The notes below the pieces were generated by a model. The model was not told the origin of the DNA. It saw only the letters and a program-made list of their open reading frames with translations, and searched no databases. Source: Monarcha castaneiventris obscurior (lineage: Eukaryota > Chordata > Aves > Passeriformes > Monarchidae). From it: a stretch of 64,000 nt of DNA. This document shows positions 33,301 to 45,484 of the stretch, in pieces; the stretch's first letter is position 1, and every line of letters starts with the position of its first letter. The translations under genes were made by a program, and so were the position numbers. Location of the stretch: positions 1 through 64,000 of the forward strand of contig JAMPIT010000543.1 in assembly GCA_026261815.1 (NCBI GenBank). Direction: 5' to 3'.

Positions 33301-34225
33301 GAGCTTCGTCCTGTGCTCCAACTTCATCCTCCCTCAGAGGACCTGTGTTGGGAAGAGACCTGGTGACCCACATTCCCGATGATCCACATTGGGAAGACCC
33401 CTGCCTGGTGGTCTCCACATCCTTCTGGATCCCCATAGGTACCTGGATGAACTCAAGGGCAGGAACATCTCTTGGGACTCAGAAGGACATCAGAAGTTCA
33501 TTGGGAAGAGTGGATATCTTGACTTTATAGGCCAAAAAATCTCACCTGCTCTGTCCAGTTGTTTCTTCTGGTGGCACCAAGCTTTAATCTGGTGGCATCA
33601 GGAAATTAAAGAAAGAGATCTAAAGCCACAGCATTTTCCTGGAATTTGGGGGTGAATTTGGGGTTGGTTCAGGGGAATATTCGGGAGGATTTGGCTGTTG
33701 TGAGGCCATGGGCTGGGCAGACAGGGCCATGATGTCACAGTTGTGCTGGCAGAACATGTCCACCTAAGCCCATCTGTTGTCCAGGAATTGCGGTTGTCTG
33801 TCTCAGTCCCTGGCCTGGGTCCCCTGTTTGGGGTGTGCCCCACAGTGTGCCCAAATTGCTGCTGAAATGCCCAAGCTGCTAGCAGCTGGAGATGTTCCTG
33901 TCCACCAAACTCTCCTGGTCAGTTCCATGGTGGGCTTTGAGGGGATTTAGGGGCTCATGGGAGGGATTGGGATGGGTTTCTGTCGCTCTTGAGGGCATTT
34001 GTGGTGCTTGGAGGGGGCCTTTGTGGGGCTCTGTGAAGGAGTTTTGGGGGTCTTGGCTGAGCTGTGTGGCTTGGAGAGAATTTGGGTGGGTCTTGGGGTC
34101 ATTGATGTTTCAGGGAGTTGTTGGGAGGGTTCCTGGCCAGGGAGCTGTGGGGTGGTGTGAGGGGTCCAGGAGTGACTGTGGGGCTGGGGGGGTATTTGGG
34201 GTACTTGTGACTCCCTAAACCCCCA
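33301..34225. other. Stretch between zinc-finger gene and MHC remnant
   Basis: The start holds a decayed finger and 3' untranslated sequence; ATTAAA near 33606 could be a poly(A) signal. MHC exons 1-3 would be expected here by analogy with the other arm, but I find none. The rest is G/T-rich and unassigned. Confidence 0.35.
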
Positions 34226-34460
34226 AAGGTTTCACCAGACCCTGCCCCCCAAGATGCTGCCGGGGGTCAGGGACCCCATGTTGGGGTTCATCCTCCTGGA
34301 ACTGAGGGAGAAGGTTAGTGGGGGTCCCCAGGGGCCATGTGTGTCCCCTGCAGAGGGTGTTTGATGCCTCCATCCCTTTGTCACCCCCTTTTCTCTGCCC
34401 ACAGGGCTCCTGAGCCAGCCCCTGCTGCCCCCGGGAGGGAATTTGGGGAGGGGGCACAGG
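34226..34460 (+). pseudogene. MHC class II beta exon 4-6 remnant
   Basis: At 34245-34314 the plus strand reads KMLPGVRDPMLGFILLEL, which resembles the class II beta membrane-anchor exon (the KML...LGFI..L pattern). Hydrophobicity is partly lost and GTTAG stands where a donor would be. At 34404, after CCCACAG, an exon-like GLLSQPLL matches the class II cytoplasmic end, but the usual stop after GLLS is lost. No beta-1 or beta-2 domain precedes it. The strand and position relative to the zinc-finger gene mirror the exon 1-2 remnants of the other copies. Confidence 0.45.
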
Positions 34461-37420
34461 GGGTGTGCAGCCCCTGCCGGGGGATGACCCCACCCCAGTG
34501 CCCTTCATTCAGCACCGAGCTGGGCTTGGGGCCGCAGGAGGAAGAGGCCGATGGGAAGCAGATCCTGCAGGGGCCACAGGGCTTGGGCTCAGGGCAAGGT
34601 CCTGCCCTGCAGACCTGGCTCAGGTGTGAGCCTGCCCCGGGAAGGGAGCGGGACATTCCCATGCCCACGGATCAGGGCTGGGAGCAGCACTGGGACCACA
34701 GACATGGAAATACTGGGATTGACTGGGACCACACTGAGGGGGTGAATTATTCCCCCCAGCACCTTTCCAGGCCGCCCTGCGATCTGAGAAATGCTCGCTC
34801 GGCCTCGGCCTTGGCCAGCAGCCCCCGGGCTCAGCTGCTCTGAGCTCAGCCGCTGCCGGCTCCCGCAGCCCTCCCAGGGCCGCCCTGCCCGTGCCGGGGC
34901 TGTGCCAGCGCTCCCCGCACCCACGGGGGCTTCGAAGCGCCGGGCTTGTCTGACAAAAAACACAACCTGCCCCCGAAATAACCAAAGCAACAACCGACCA
35001 CCTCCAGTGCCTCCTCGTGTGCGTCCCGAGGGACACCAACTCTGCGGGAATTCCCCCGCATCGGGACAAAAAGCTGCTCCAACGGAGGCGCTTTGAACAC
35101 CCGCCCGCGGCTCGTCCCCGTCACACAGATGCCGGCAGCTGCCCCGGTGCCTCAGGTGGGGCTTTGGAGCAGGGAGGCTCTGCGGGCCCCCCGGGCTGTG
35201 CCCCCTCCCAGCCCGTTCCTGCCCTGGGGCCAATGTTCAGCCTGGGCTCTCTCTCTGCTCCCGGCTCCCAAGGCTTGCAGAACACCAGGCTGTGGAACCC
35301 GGCAGTGGAAAGCAGTGATTTTGGTGCTCCCCAGCGAAACTGAAACTTTTCTCTTTTTGCCTCAGTGCCTGGGAGGCCCCTGGGGCATTTTCTGCATAGA
35401 GTTGAGCCCCCAGCGCTTGCTGAAGGCGCTCCCTGCAAATGTCACACTGCCAGGGCCCTGTCCTTGCTGTCACCCGCTGGGGCTGGGCACCAACAGAGCT
35501 CTGGGCTTGCATTTCCAGCTGCTGTGCGACCAAAACTGTGGGACCTGGAGCTGCTCAAATGCACAAAGTGGCAGAGGAGCCTGTCTGGAGGGGGAAATCT
35601 CCCCCTGCTGTGCCAGCCCCTGGCAATGCTGGAATTCTCTGCTGCTCCTTCTGGGCCACTCGGGGGGTCTGGCCGGGCAGGAAAGGTGACCCTGAGCCAG
35701 GAGCTTTCCTTGGCCAGAGCAAAGCCTCAGCATGGAAGGACCTTCCCAGCACTGTGCCCTGGACTAGGAGGGATTGTGCCACCAGAGCTGTCCTTCAGTT
35801 TCTTCTACCAGGCAGCTTTAGGACATGAAAAGTGGAGAAGCCAGAGCTGACTCTCAGCTTTCCGCAGTCCTCCAGAAGAATCCTGTGTGGGAAGCACCCT
35901 GGGAACAGGGTTTCCATGCCAGGGGAGGGCAATTCAGAGCCCTTTCCTCCCCTGTGGGCTGAGGCTCTGGGCCTTGCCCTTTGCAATGGCCCTGCAGCTG
36001 CCAAAGGGGCCTTTTTGGCTCAGCTGAGAGCAGTCCTGCTGCAAGCCTGTCCTCGAGCTGCTTTGGCTGCAGCTGTGCCCAGGGAATGCTCTTTCCTTGC
36101 AGGCTCAGGTGCTGTGGGTGTGCGGGTGTAACTACTGCAGGAGGGAATAGCTCTGCTGGGGGGAGTTCTCTTTTCCTTGGTGGTTTTTTCTGTTTAATGA
36201 ACGTTCCCTGTCAGCTCAGGGCAGAGCTCTGTACCTGTATCTGACACTTGTCTGTGGCATTGTGGCTCAGGAGGTGGCCAAGGGGACCTTCCCCGAGGTG
36301 TCCACAGAGGAATCCCCATCAGCCCAGGCTGGGGGGTCAGTGGCCGGTCAGTTCCGTTGCCTGGACACGGCTCTGGACGCTTCTCTGGGAGCGTCTCCAG
36401 GGATGGAACGCCGGGGCTGCTGCTGCTGTGTCACAGAGCCGGGAACGCCGGGGCTGCCCCGGGCCTGGCCCGGCCCTGCCAGCTCTGCCAGCTGCCTCGG
36501 GGACACAAAGGGCAGCTCCGAGCTGCGTCCGCTCCGCTGTGGCCGCACAAACGCAGCGCCCGCAGAGCTCCAGGGCAAGGTCCTGCCCCTGGCTCAGGGC
36601 TGGGCTGGGGCCAGCAGCAGAAAATCAACTTCCAACTCGGGCCCTGCAGCAGGGAGGAGCAGCAATTGCTGGGTGAGAGAGACTCTTGCCAAGGGCCTGT
36701 GGGGACGGGCCCCAGGGAACGGCTTCCCGCTGCCCGAGGGCAGGCTGAGATGGGATGTGGGGCAGGAATGGTTCCCTGGCAGGGCGCTCAGGCCCTGGCA
36801 CAGGCTGGCCCGAGAAGCTGCGGCTGCCCCCGGATCCCTGGAAGTGTCCCAGGCTGGGTCGGACATTGGGGCTTCCTGCCCAGGAGGGCTGGGATGGGCT
36901 GGGCTGGGGCTGCTGAGGGCGGGATGGGCTCTGGGTGAGACAGCTGAAGGCTGGGCATGATGAGGCTGGGGGGGATCCCATTCCTAAGTGAGTTCTGGGA
37001 TATCCCACATTCCTGAAGGGATTTCAGGGTATGTCCTGTTCCTGAGGCAGTTTTGGGGTACCCGCCAATGCTTGGGGAGGGGTTCTGAGAAGGGCTCTGG
37101 TACTTGGGAGGGGGAGCTATTGGTAGGGACCCAGGGAGCCCATTTTGGGAAGGATGCTGTTGTTTCTGCCAATGTTTAGAGGTTCTTCATGGCCTGTGGG
37201 GCCCTGGCTCTCATTTTGGGACTTGAGGTGAGCCCATGGCCACAGCAAGGCCTGAGGAGAGGTTCCAACCTCCCATTTTGGATGGAGGGATTGAGCAGGT
37301 GCCTCCAATAAACCCAATGCCAACCCCAATATCTCGATGCCAGCCCCAAATGGCTCAATCCATCAGCCCCAGCCCCTGCCTGTGGGGAGTCAGGAAGCAC
37401 AGAAGGGGAATTGGTGTCTA
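34461..37420. other. Unassigned GC-rich region
   Basis: Open frames reach 232 codons (plus strand 36262-36960) and 214 codons (minus strand 34589-35233), none with a recognisable domain. Overlapping openness in several frames at high GC argues against coding. I see no RNA gene or known repeat. Confidence 0.35.
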
Positions 37421-37426
37421 GGAGGG

Positions 37427-37547
37427 GTGGGATGGGATGGGATGGGATGGGATGGGATGGGATGGGATGGGATGGGATGGGATGGGATGGGGTGGGATGG
37501 GATGGGATGGGGTGGGGTGGGATGGGATGGGGTGGGATGGGATGGGG
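37427..37547. repeat. GGGAT pentanucleotide satellite
   Basis: About 23 units of GGGAT with a few GGGGT variants. Confidence 0.9.
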
Positions 37548-37856
37548 ATTGCATCGTGTGGGTGGGATGAAGTTTGGGAGGGATGGGGTGGTTTGGGCAC
37601 TTGGAGTTGGGCACTCCAGGGATGAAACCACGAGCCACTTCTGGGGAAGCTCCTGTTGCTTTTTGAGAATTTTGGGGCCTCTAAGTGGCTTCTGGGAGGT
37701 TGCAGTGAATTTGGGGAAGGTGCCGTGAATCCCCTGCAATTTGGGCTGCTGAGGTGAAGTCCCTCACATTTTGGGAGGGTGAGGGAAGCCAAATTTGGAG
37801 GGGTCCTGCTGCTTTGCACCCCTTCAATTGGTTGAGAAGTGGCTTGTGAGGGTCCA

Positions 37857-38817
37857 AAGAAAGAAAGAAAGAAAGAAAACTAAGAGACAGAAATCAACAA
37901 GAAAATGAAAAAAGCAAAGAAAAAAGAACAAAAGAAAGAAAGAAAAATTAAGAGATTCAATAACGTGACTCAAAAAAGCAAAATTAAAGTAAAAAAAGGA
38001 GAAAGAATAAAGACAAAAACAAAACAAAAAAAGAAAAAAGGAGAAAAACATTAAAAATTGAAGAAAGAAATAAAAAAGAAAGTAAAAAGATAAAAAATGA
38101 AAGAAAGAAGGACTGTGAAAAGAGAGTACGCAACAAGAAAAGGAAATAGAAAATAAGACAAATAGAATAGAAGAACAAGAAAGAAAGAAACAAGAAACAG
38201 AAAAGAAAAATGATCAAAAATGAAAGAAAAGAATACTAATGAAAGGAAGGAAGGAAAAAGAAAGCAGGAGAACAGATAGGAAATCAAAAGACAGAAATCA
38301 AAAAGATAATGGCAAAAAAGAAGAAAAAAGAAAAGAAGAAGGAAAGCAACAAGAAACAGAAAAAAGAAAACAAAGGAAAGAGATAAAAGTGGAAGCAAGA
38401 AGGCAGGAAAGAAAGAAAGGAAGAAAGAAAAGAAATGAAAAGAGAAGAAAAAAGTAAAGAAGAAAGAAAAAGCAAGCAACATGAAATAGAAACAGAAAAA
38501 GAAAGGAAAAAATAAAAATGAAAGCAATAAGGCAGGAAAGGAAGGAGGGAAGGAGGGAGGGAAGGTGGGAGGGAGGGAGGGAGGGAGGGAGGGAGGGAAG
38601 GAAGGAAGGAAGGCAGGAAGGAAGGAAGGAAGGAAGGAAGGAAGGAAGGAAGGAAGGAAGGCAGGCTAAATAACATGAAACCAACAAGAAAAGAAAAGGA
38701 AAAAGAAAAAAAAGCAGAAAGAAAGAAACAAGGAAGAAAGTAAAGAGAAGGAAAAGGAAGACACAAGAAAAAAAAAGCAAAAAACAAAAGAAGAAAGAAA
38801 AAAAAAAAAAAAAGATG
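37857..38817. repeat. ~960-bp polypurine (A/G) tract
   Basis: The plus strand is almost wholly A and G. It starts with (GAAA)n, passes through mixed A/G sequence, holds GGAA/GGGA arrays at 38540-38660 and ends in an A run at 38797-38813. Minus-strand open frames here are runs of Phe, Leu and Ser and are artefacts. It abuts the LTR of ERV F. Confidence 0.85.
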
Positions 38818-39235
38818 AGACTGACAGCCGGACTGACAGCCTCACAGAGTCAGACCCAAAACTGATTGGAATTTACCCGTGAGAATATTACAGTGAAATT
38901 CTGCAGCTTCAGTGAAACCACAGAGAAGGCCAAGAAGATAATGAGAGAAGATGTTCTGGACACAAGGAGAGGCTGTCCTTTTTATGGGACATTGAGAATG
39001 TACAAGGAAGAAGTTGTGGATAATATGCAGCAACTACACCTTTGCTTGTATAGCTAATTGTTTTACTGCTTGAATGGTCATTGTTTGTTAGACAGCCTTG
39101 TCATTGTTTGCTAAGCAGCCAATCTCAATAGGGAACAGCAATTGTGGAGAGGTATAAGAATAGCAGTAAATAACTCTCTCAACTTTGGATTATGACAAGT
39201 GTGTGCTTTTATGGCCACCTCGACAAAGCCGCATC

Positions 39236-39255
39236 TGGTGACCCCGAGACGTGAT
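39236..39255 (+). other. Primer-binding site (tryptophan tRNA type)
   Basis: TGGTGACCCCGAGACGTGAT matches the known avian tryptophan primer site except for a two-base insertion (GA) in the middle. It lies just after the LTR end and 97 bases before the gag ATG. Confidence 0.65.
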
Positions 39256-39351
39256 CCAAAGAGCCTGCCTGGAGAGCAGGAAGCCTGAGCAGAGATCAGG
39301 GGAGGTGGATTCAATGGGAGGAGAGTAGCGAGGAGAGCTACCAACATCCGG

Positions 39352-41027
39352 ATGGGACTGCAACCTTTTAAAGGTGAGCCCGTTGATAATAGAATGAGAG
39401 CAAATACATCCCAGGAGGAAACTTCAATAGTTAATATATGGATGTCAATGCTAAAACAATGTGGTATAAATTATGATAAGCTGATATTGCAAAGACTGTT
39501 GCTGTGGTGCAAAAGCCAAGGAATTGAAACGACTTCTGTCAACGCTTTCAGTATACGGACATGGGAAGCGGTGGGATGGCATATTCTCGACCTTGCTTCT
39601 CGTGGAGACGATACTGTTAAGGAATTAATGATGACATGGAGGTTAGTTTTAGACATTTTGAAAGAACTGAAAAAAGAACAAGATGCTGCTGCAGCTGGCA
39701 CAGCAGAGAGAACAGAGACAGACAATGCTGGTGGGACTAGAAACATTGCAGGGGGAGGGATCGGCAGGGCACAGGCTGGCGAGGAAATATCTGTATTGTT
39801 TCCAATACCCAAACCGCGCAGGGCTTTGCCTCCTCCCTTTCCAAATCCTTCTTCTCGCTCTACTTTCCCCCCTCCTGTCCCTACAAATCCCTTTGATCTA
39901 TCTTTACCACCCTCCAGGTGGGGTGACAGTGATGGAAAGGGTGCAAATGAGAGTGTGCCATCAGCACTCCCACTACCTGCTGCTGCACCCCCACTGGCTG
40001 CTGCTACTGATCCTTTTGTGCAAGGCGCGAAAGCATCCGTGCTGGGGATTCAAAGTGATAGCTTGCTTTATAGAGATACCTTAACTTTGCAACCCGTATC
40101 TGTAACTCGGGGCACGCGGGATCCTGTTGTAAAGCATGCAGATCCTGTCAGGGCTCCCCAGCCAAGTTACCTTCAGTTACCCTTCTCAGAGCTGCTGGAA
40201 TGCAAACAGTGCTAATTTTAGAGAGAAGACGTTGGAAAACGGAATAGAAAGATGGCAAGAAAGTAGATGAAGAAGGACTGTACCATCCTGAATCAGAACC
40301 AATCAGGTTTTCTGAAAAGTGCATGCAGGACGCGTGGACAACATAGAGGGACCAATCGGGTTATGCGTGATTGCGTGAACTACAGCTGCAGAAATGCAAA
40401 AAAATGGAGTAATGTAAACAATAAATGGGCTCTTGCATAATCAAATTGGTTCGTTTTTCAAGGGTCCCGTGTTCCCACAGGATCCTGCAGCTATTTGGAC
40501 AGATATTAGACTCCAAACGTTATTTGATAAAGATTTCGAGGCCACTGAGTGTCTTAAAATTATTTAGCAATCACAAGATTCAAAAGAGCCACAAGACCCT
40601 GAAATCTCTGCCTTCCCAGTGGTCAGAGGCAGGGATCAAGGGCCTGATCAGCACGTTCCATTTACCTGGCCAGTATTATCTGAGCTACCTAATCTTGCTA
40701 CTAATTATGGCTTAGAGTCCCCTGCTGTAACAAAAATGCTGAAATTTATAACAAGTGAAGCGTTAACTCCTTTTGATTTAAAGCAGATTGCTGGATTGCT
40801 TTGCACACCGGTTCAGTATACGGTGTTTGAGACTGAGCGGAGAGCTTCTTGTGAGGAAACTTCTTTAAATAATATGTGATTGCCAGTAGTTGATCCCTGA
40901 TTAGGTGCAGGTTTACCTCAATTAATGGGATTGCACCCTGCAGATGAGCCTCAACTGCAGGCTCGCCTGCATCCTTTGATCTTAGCAGTGTCCCGTGATC
41001 ACGCTTTGCAAGCTCTGTTTAAGGTAG
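39352..41027 (+). pseudogene. gag remnant of ERV F (matrix and capsid)
   Basis: The frame 39352-40215 (287 codons) begins MGLQPF, with glycine 2 available for myristoylation. It has a helical matrix-like domain (WEAVGWHILDLASRGDDT, then TWRLVLDILKELKKEQ) and a long proline-rich spacer. After stops, a capsid N-terminal part appears at about 40605-41025 (GPDQHVPFTWPVLSEL and YGLESPAVTKMLKFI). Gag builds the virion shell. Several stops and the LTR-G junction end it before the major homology region, so it is inactive. Confidence 0.6.
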
Positions 41028-41365
41028 TGTCTTGGGGTGACTCTATGATGTGTATCCCCTATCACGGCTCTATGCCAAAAAAATAGTTTTGTGCCTTTAA
41101 ACTGAGCTTGAGAGGGGAGGGAGAAACAAATGAACTTTTCAAAGCAAGTTCCCAAGGACACAGAGATAGAGACGGCTTGGCATTCTCCGGCTGTAGCACG
41201 GAGGGAGCTCCCTGCCTGTCTCTTCAGCCAGTTTTTTTAGGGTTTTTTTCCTTCCTTTTTTCCCCAGCGTGTTTCCTCGGACTTTGGTGGGTTTTCTTTT
41301 CTTCCTTTTTTTTTTCCCTCTTCTGGACTGTTTCAACAACATCAGAACACATCAGGAGAACTCTT
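41028..41365 (+). repeat. LTR-G fragment interrupting ERV F
   Basis: It starts TGTCTTGGGGTGACT and matches the first part of the solo LTR at 13316-13949 in the opposite orientation, up to CATCAGGAGAA. The second half of the LTR is missing. Confidence 0.55.
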
Positions 41366-41724
41366 CAGGCCCGGAGGGTGTCGCAGTGTCGGACACGAAC
41401 ACGCAGACTCAAACAGCAGGTTGGCAGCAGGTCAGACCACCGAGCAGAGCGAAAAAGGGGTCTGCCCACCTTTATTATCACTCTTTTATACCTCTTTTAG
41501 AACAATCATACATTGGTAGATGAGGTTAACACCTCTAGAATTTTACAGGATAGGAACACAGTCTATCACCTTTCTCCGCCTTGGAGAAAGGAATGAAAAA
41601 CAATCCAGAAGTTCAGAAAACATTCTAGGCCGGTTAGAAAACAAGAGCTATGTTTATAGAAAATGCATGAGAACTTCTACTACAAAAGTAAAAACATAGA
41701 ACACTGTGAAAACCAGGGCGACAG
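41366..41724 (-). repeat. LTR-like AT-rich fragment
   Basis: It carries AATAAAGGTGG on the minus strand (about 41460-41470) and a TATAAAAGAG element nearby, in LTR-like layout. No other copy exists in the window. Its ends are uncertain. Confidence 0.3.
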
Positions 41725-42335
41725 GGGGCCTTTCCCTTCTCTCCTTCTCTTAAAAGTTTGGGGAAAGGGGAATGGCATAAGGGTTGCAGGGATATGGGAA
41801 CCTGGGGCTAGGGAAAAGCCGAGCAGAGGGGTGGTGGTAGGGAATATCAACTGTTTGGGAAGTAACAGAATGGGGTAGGATATGGGGAGACACCACAGGT
41901 GTCCAACTTACCCGTTTGTAGTCTTGTTTGCAGTTCTGGTTCTCGGGACTGCGTGTGTCTGTTTCTGTTGTGGTCATCGATGCTAATTTGCATGGTCTTC
42001 GCTTCCAAGGCCACAGATGTTTCATCCTTTGGCTGCACTCTGTTCATCTTGGGTTGTGTTGTGTCTGCAGCAATGGTGTTTGCTGGGCTGGTGCAGTTTT
42101 TCTTTGGCAGCTTCCAGGTGTCATCTGTGGCTTTTAGCTTTCTCACTCCAGTCCTTTGGTCTTTACACTCAGCACGAGAATCTGAAAAGTCACTGTTTTG
42201 CTTCCTTGGCTGCTGTTTTGCATCCTCTGGCCGTGCCTGCAAGCTGCTCAGGTCTACTGCTTCCTCTAAGATGCTTTCGCAGCTTTTTCGGAATAGTCTG
42301 AGTCCTACAGCTTGGCTTCTGCAATCCCCCCTCTT
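41725..42335 (-). repeat. Third copy of a provirus D internal fragment
   Basis: It matches 19400-19925 and 55910-56515, including the arginine-rich frame (here 42353-41847). Unlike the other copies it keeps GTAAGT (41911-41906, minus strand) after the conserved frame. It ends abruptly at the LTR of provirus A. It is the only D-like piece outside the two duplicated blocks. Confidence 0.65.
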
Positions 42336-43001
42336 TGACACTGCTAGTGCCATAAATCAGCCTCTCTTGCTGGGAGAGGCCCTTTAAAGTTCTTAAAGTC
42401 CTTGCAAGGAGCTTGATAGACGGACGAGGCAAACTCGCAGTAACTGCTTCTTCGATAGTTGTTTATTCTAGTGTTATCAGCTTAGAAAGACACAGTAGAA
42501 CAGAACACGACAAGAGAAGGCGAGAAAATGGCGAGAGAAAAGCTGCTTATCAAGATTCCAAAGCCTTTTTATAGGTAAATTATCCAATTAAAAATTGAAA
42601 CGACAGATATTTTTACTTTTCATCCAATGCTCAGTAAATCACTCCGACACGCAGGCCGGAACTGCGGCATTTTCCATCCAATCATCCTAAAGTACTTTTA
42701 CTGCAGAATATGGAGGACTAGAAGAAGAGAGAAAGAGATATAAACTACAAGGGTTCCTCCATTTTGGAACTTTTACTATTTATCTATTTAATACATTAAC
42801 AAACCTAAAACTTCTAAATTCTTCACCCTGTGACATCCTTACATCATATTCTATCACCTAGTTCACATCTGTGTAGATTTTAGCTCCTCCCAGTTGGTAG
42901 GGAGTTTTCTCCATGGATAAAGGTCAAAAACCATGCTGTCCAGGGGGGTTTTTCTCTCCAAAACAGGCAGAGAAATATTCCCTGTACTCTGGATTCCCAC
43001 A
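42336..43001 (-). repeat. 3' LTR of provirus A
   Basis: On the minus strand it runs from TGTGGGAA to GTGTCA, with CTATAAAAAGG as TATA box (about 42568) and AATAAA at about 42465. The env stop lies inside it. Confidence 0.85.
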
Positions 43002-44290
43002 TCTCCCCCTTCTGTTTGAACCGGAAGCACTTCCTTGGCAACTTTATCCGTGGATCGTTTAGCACAGTGAAGTATACAAGGTATAAAGACTAAAAGAATG
43101 ACAATAATAATCAAAACATACGAACCTATCTTCAAAATTTTTCTCCATAAGGGTGCGAGACTAAACCAGTTGAACATATCGTCCAACAATATGGTTGTAT
43201 TCATATATGCTTTCTTCTCCAAGCTTAGCTATTCCATCCTGTAACTGCTGTATACTTTCATGGATGGATTTTGAATGATCTGACAAATTCATACAACGCA
43301 TACCTTCAAATTCTTCACATCCATGTCCATGCGCTAATAGGAGATAATCAATTGCTGCTCTGTTTTGTAAGGTCGCTTGTCTCACACTTTGAACATCAGT
43401 TAACATATCGCTCAGTGCGAGAGAGACAGCATGAGAGTTCTTACTTAGCCACCAGCCTAACTGATCTAATTGTCTTAAGGCTACTCCTGCAGCTGCACCA
43501 GGTAAAAGGAGAGCTGCAGTAAATTTTTGCCCAAAGTTCCAAGCTGAAAATTTGTCATTGCAATCAGGTGCATATTGATCGATAAATCTCTTTTCCCTAC
43601 GCTTATGTTGTTTTATCATTTTTGCGTCAGACATTAGCAAAGAAAGCTTTCCAATGCTACATGGACCGCCTGTGACATTTGAGGGAATTGCAGGCCAAAT
43701 TCTGTTCCCGCAAATAAGAAACATCCCTCGTGGCAATTGTAATGGAGCTTGGTTGGACGGTGTGTACAATTCTACTGTTGAATTACACCAAGATGTTGCA
43801 TTTCTATATATTTCGTGATCTGGAGTGACATCTGTTACTTTATTTTTCTTTCGTTTTAACCCTGGAGAACTAAACACTACACAAGACTTCATCTTTACTG
43901 AAGCAAGAATTTCCAGTTCCTGAGGTTCTTGAGGAGCTCTAGGAAGGGATTTGGTCCAAATATCCCAACTCTCCTTTGGATTTGAACTGGATCGTGAAAG
44001 CTGTAACTGAACATGTTTGGAAGGCTGCCATTTGTCTGCCATTTGGTTGGTAAACCAACCAAACATGTTGTGAATGGTTTCTTTGGCCTTGAATGAGTTA
44101 GGCAGATAGTGTCTAGGCCTGATGCATTAGCCAAAGTCTCCCAAACATTCTCCCTTGGCTGTTTCACTGGGAAGGCTGCATTGCTTAAGGCAATCAGTGA
44201 GATGATAAGGCACAAGTGCAATACCTGATTGAACTTCATGTTTAACAGCTTAACTTCACACAGTAATTGCTGATCTGCAACACAACTCAT
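42863..44290 (-). pseudogene. env of provirus A (alpharetrovirus-like)
   Basis: Three minus-strand frames cover the gene. 44290-43895 holds the hydrophobic leader and the surface-subunit start. 44066-43161 holds the rest of the surface subunit, a basic cleavage site (RREKR), the transmembrane ectodomain with an LQNR motif and a single-ended cysteine cluster. 43222-42863 holds the membrane anchor (a run of Ile, Val and Leu) and tail. Env mediates receptor binding and membrane fusion. Two frame changes (about 43900-44060 and 43161-43220) and loss of the last cysteine in the CX6CC motif disable it. The type resembles avian alpharetrovirus Env although gag and pol are class II beta-like. The 3' end overlaps the LTR. 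Confidence 0.75.
43002..43014 (-). other. Polypurine tract of provirus A
   Basis: On the minus strand AGAAGGGGGAGA immediately precedes the LTR start TGTGGGAA. It lies inside the env coding end, as env overlaps the LTR. Confidence 0.6.
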
Positions 44291-44414
44291 ACAACACCTT
44301 TACACACAAAATTTTCACCCTTAACTTTCCCACCCTTTTACATCAAACTCAGTTCATAGTTTCTGCACAGAGAGTTGACTGATGTCTGGCATCAACCGCA
44401 GCGTTGGTACTGAT

Positions 44415-45422
44415 TCACGTCTGCGTGCTTGCTTCTTTATTCTCGGAGTCGATTCCTGCTTGTTTCTGGGCTCGGTAGGGTTTCACGTTTTTTGCTGGAA
44501 TCCACTTCGGTCCTGCACCTGTTGAGACACAAGCATACCCTTTACCCCAGGTTATTAGTTGAAATGGACCCTCGATCTTTCCAGTCTCTAAATCTTTGAT
44601 TAAGACTAAAGGGTTTTCTTTCAATTTTGCCTGAGTACTATTTGAAAAATGCCTGATAATTGGTGGAGTAGGTTCTGCAAAAGAGCTATTCAAGAAATTC
44701 AAAACACACAAAGCTTTGTTCAACTGCATCTGAGGTGTAGCTTCTGCCTCCCCCCTTTTCTGTTTATCCAAAAGGGATTTTAGGGTATGATGTGTTCTTT
44801 CAATAATGGCTTGTCCCGTAGAAGAGTTAGGAATGCCAAATATGTGGCGAATACCCCAATTTTTCAGAAATGTATCAAGGGCTCGTCCTGTATAAGTTGG
44901 ACCATTGTCTGTTTTAATTTCTTGAGGAACGCCCAATGAGACAAATGCTTGCAAAAAATGCCGACATGCATGTTTTGTCGTTTCTCCTGTATGCAGGGAA
45001 GCAAAAACTGCACCTGAAAAGGTGTCTACAGAAACATGAACATTTTTAAATCTCCCAAAAGACGGGTATTTTGTGACATCTGTCTGCCCCAATTGCAGGC
45101 TTTGCAATCCTCGGGGGTTAACTGCTCCTGTGGATACAGGGGGTTGCACAAGCTGACAGTCCGGACAAGCACCTATGATGGCCTTCGCTTGATCTTTAGA
45201 AATTCGAAATGTCCTCATCAGTGCTTGTGCGTTCTGATGAAAGAATGCATGACTCAATTTTGCTTGTTCAAAAATGTTTGGCAAAGTGTTTGAAATTACC
45301 ATGGTCAATTTATCTGCTTGCGCATTTCCTTCTGCCAAAAATCCTGGAAGAGAGGAATGCGCTCTGATGTGAGAGACAAAATATTTGTGCTTTCTTTGAT
45401 CTAATAATTTTTTCATGCACAT
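44415..45422 (-). pseudogene. pol remnant of provirus A: RNase H end and integrase
   Basis: One open frame of 335 codons. It opens with the RNase H C-terminal end (HIRAHSSLPGFLAEGNAQAD). An HHCC zinc-binding domain follows (HAFFH ... CPDC). The catalytic core shows aspartates in VSVDTFSG and KTDNGPTY and the glutamate in AIIERTHH, and a C-terminal DNA-binding region ends in WIPAKNVKPYR. Integrase inserts viral DNA into the host genome. The domain itself looks complete, but without protease, reverse transcriptase and a gag-pol link it is an orphan piece. Confidence 0.8.
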
Positions 45423-45484
45423 AAGATAAGAATACAGATTTTCCTGATCAACTTCTCTCAGAAGTGATCCTTCTATTCTTTTGA

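Larger units (their letters stand above)
38840..41027 (+). mobile_element. Truncated ERV F (tryptophan-tRNA primer type)
   Basis: An LTR-like block ending at about 39233 (TATAAGAA near 39154) is followed by a tryptophan-tRNA-type primer site and then gag. The tryptophan primer is typical of avian alpharetroviruses. The element stops inside the capsid coding region at 41027, where LTR-G begins. No pol, env or 3' LTR of this element is present. Confidence 0.6.

Noticed and set aside
37337..37819. Repeating Met-Gly-Trp-Asp and Pro-Ile-Pro-Ser-His frames
   Set aside because: Translation of the GGGAT satellite; a five-base repeat stays open in all frames without implying a protein.
38051..38787. 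Long minus-strand frames rich in Phe, Leu and Ser
   Set aside because: Translation of the polypurine tract; it would read open in almost any frame.
42313..42335. A polypurine tract and LTR start in the D fragment (AAGAGGGGGGATTGC)
   Set aside because: The same bases continue an open frame in the other copies, and no LTR partner was found, so it is more likely internal sequence.
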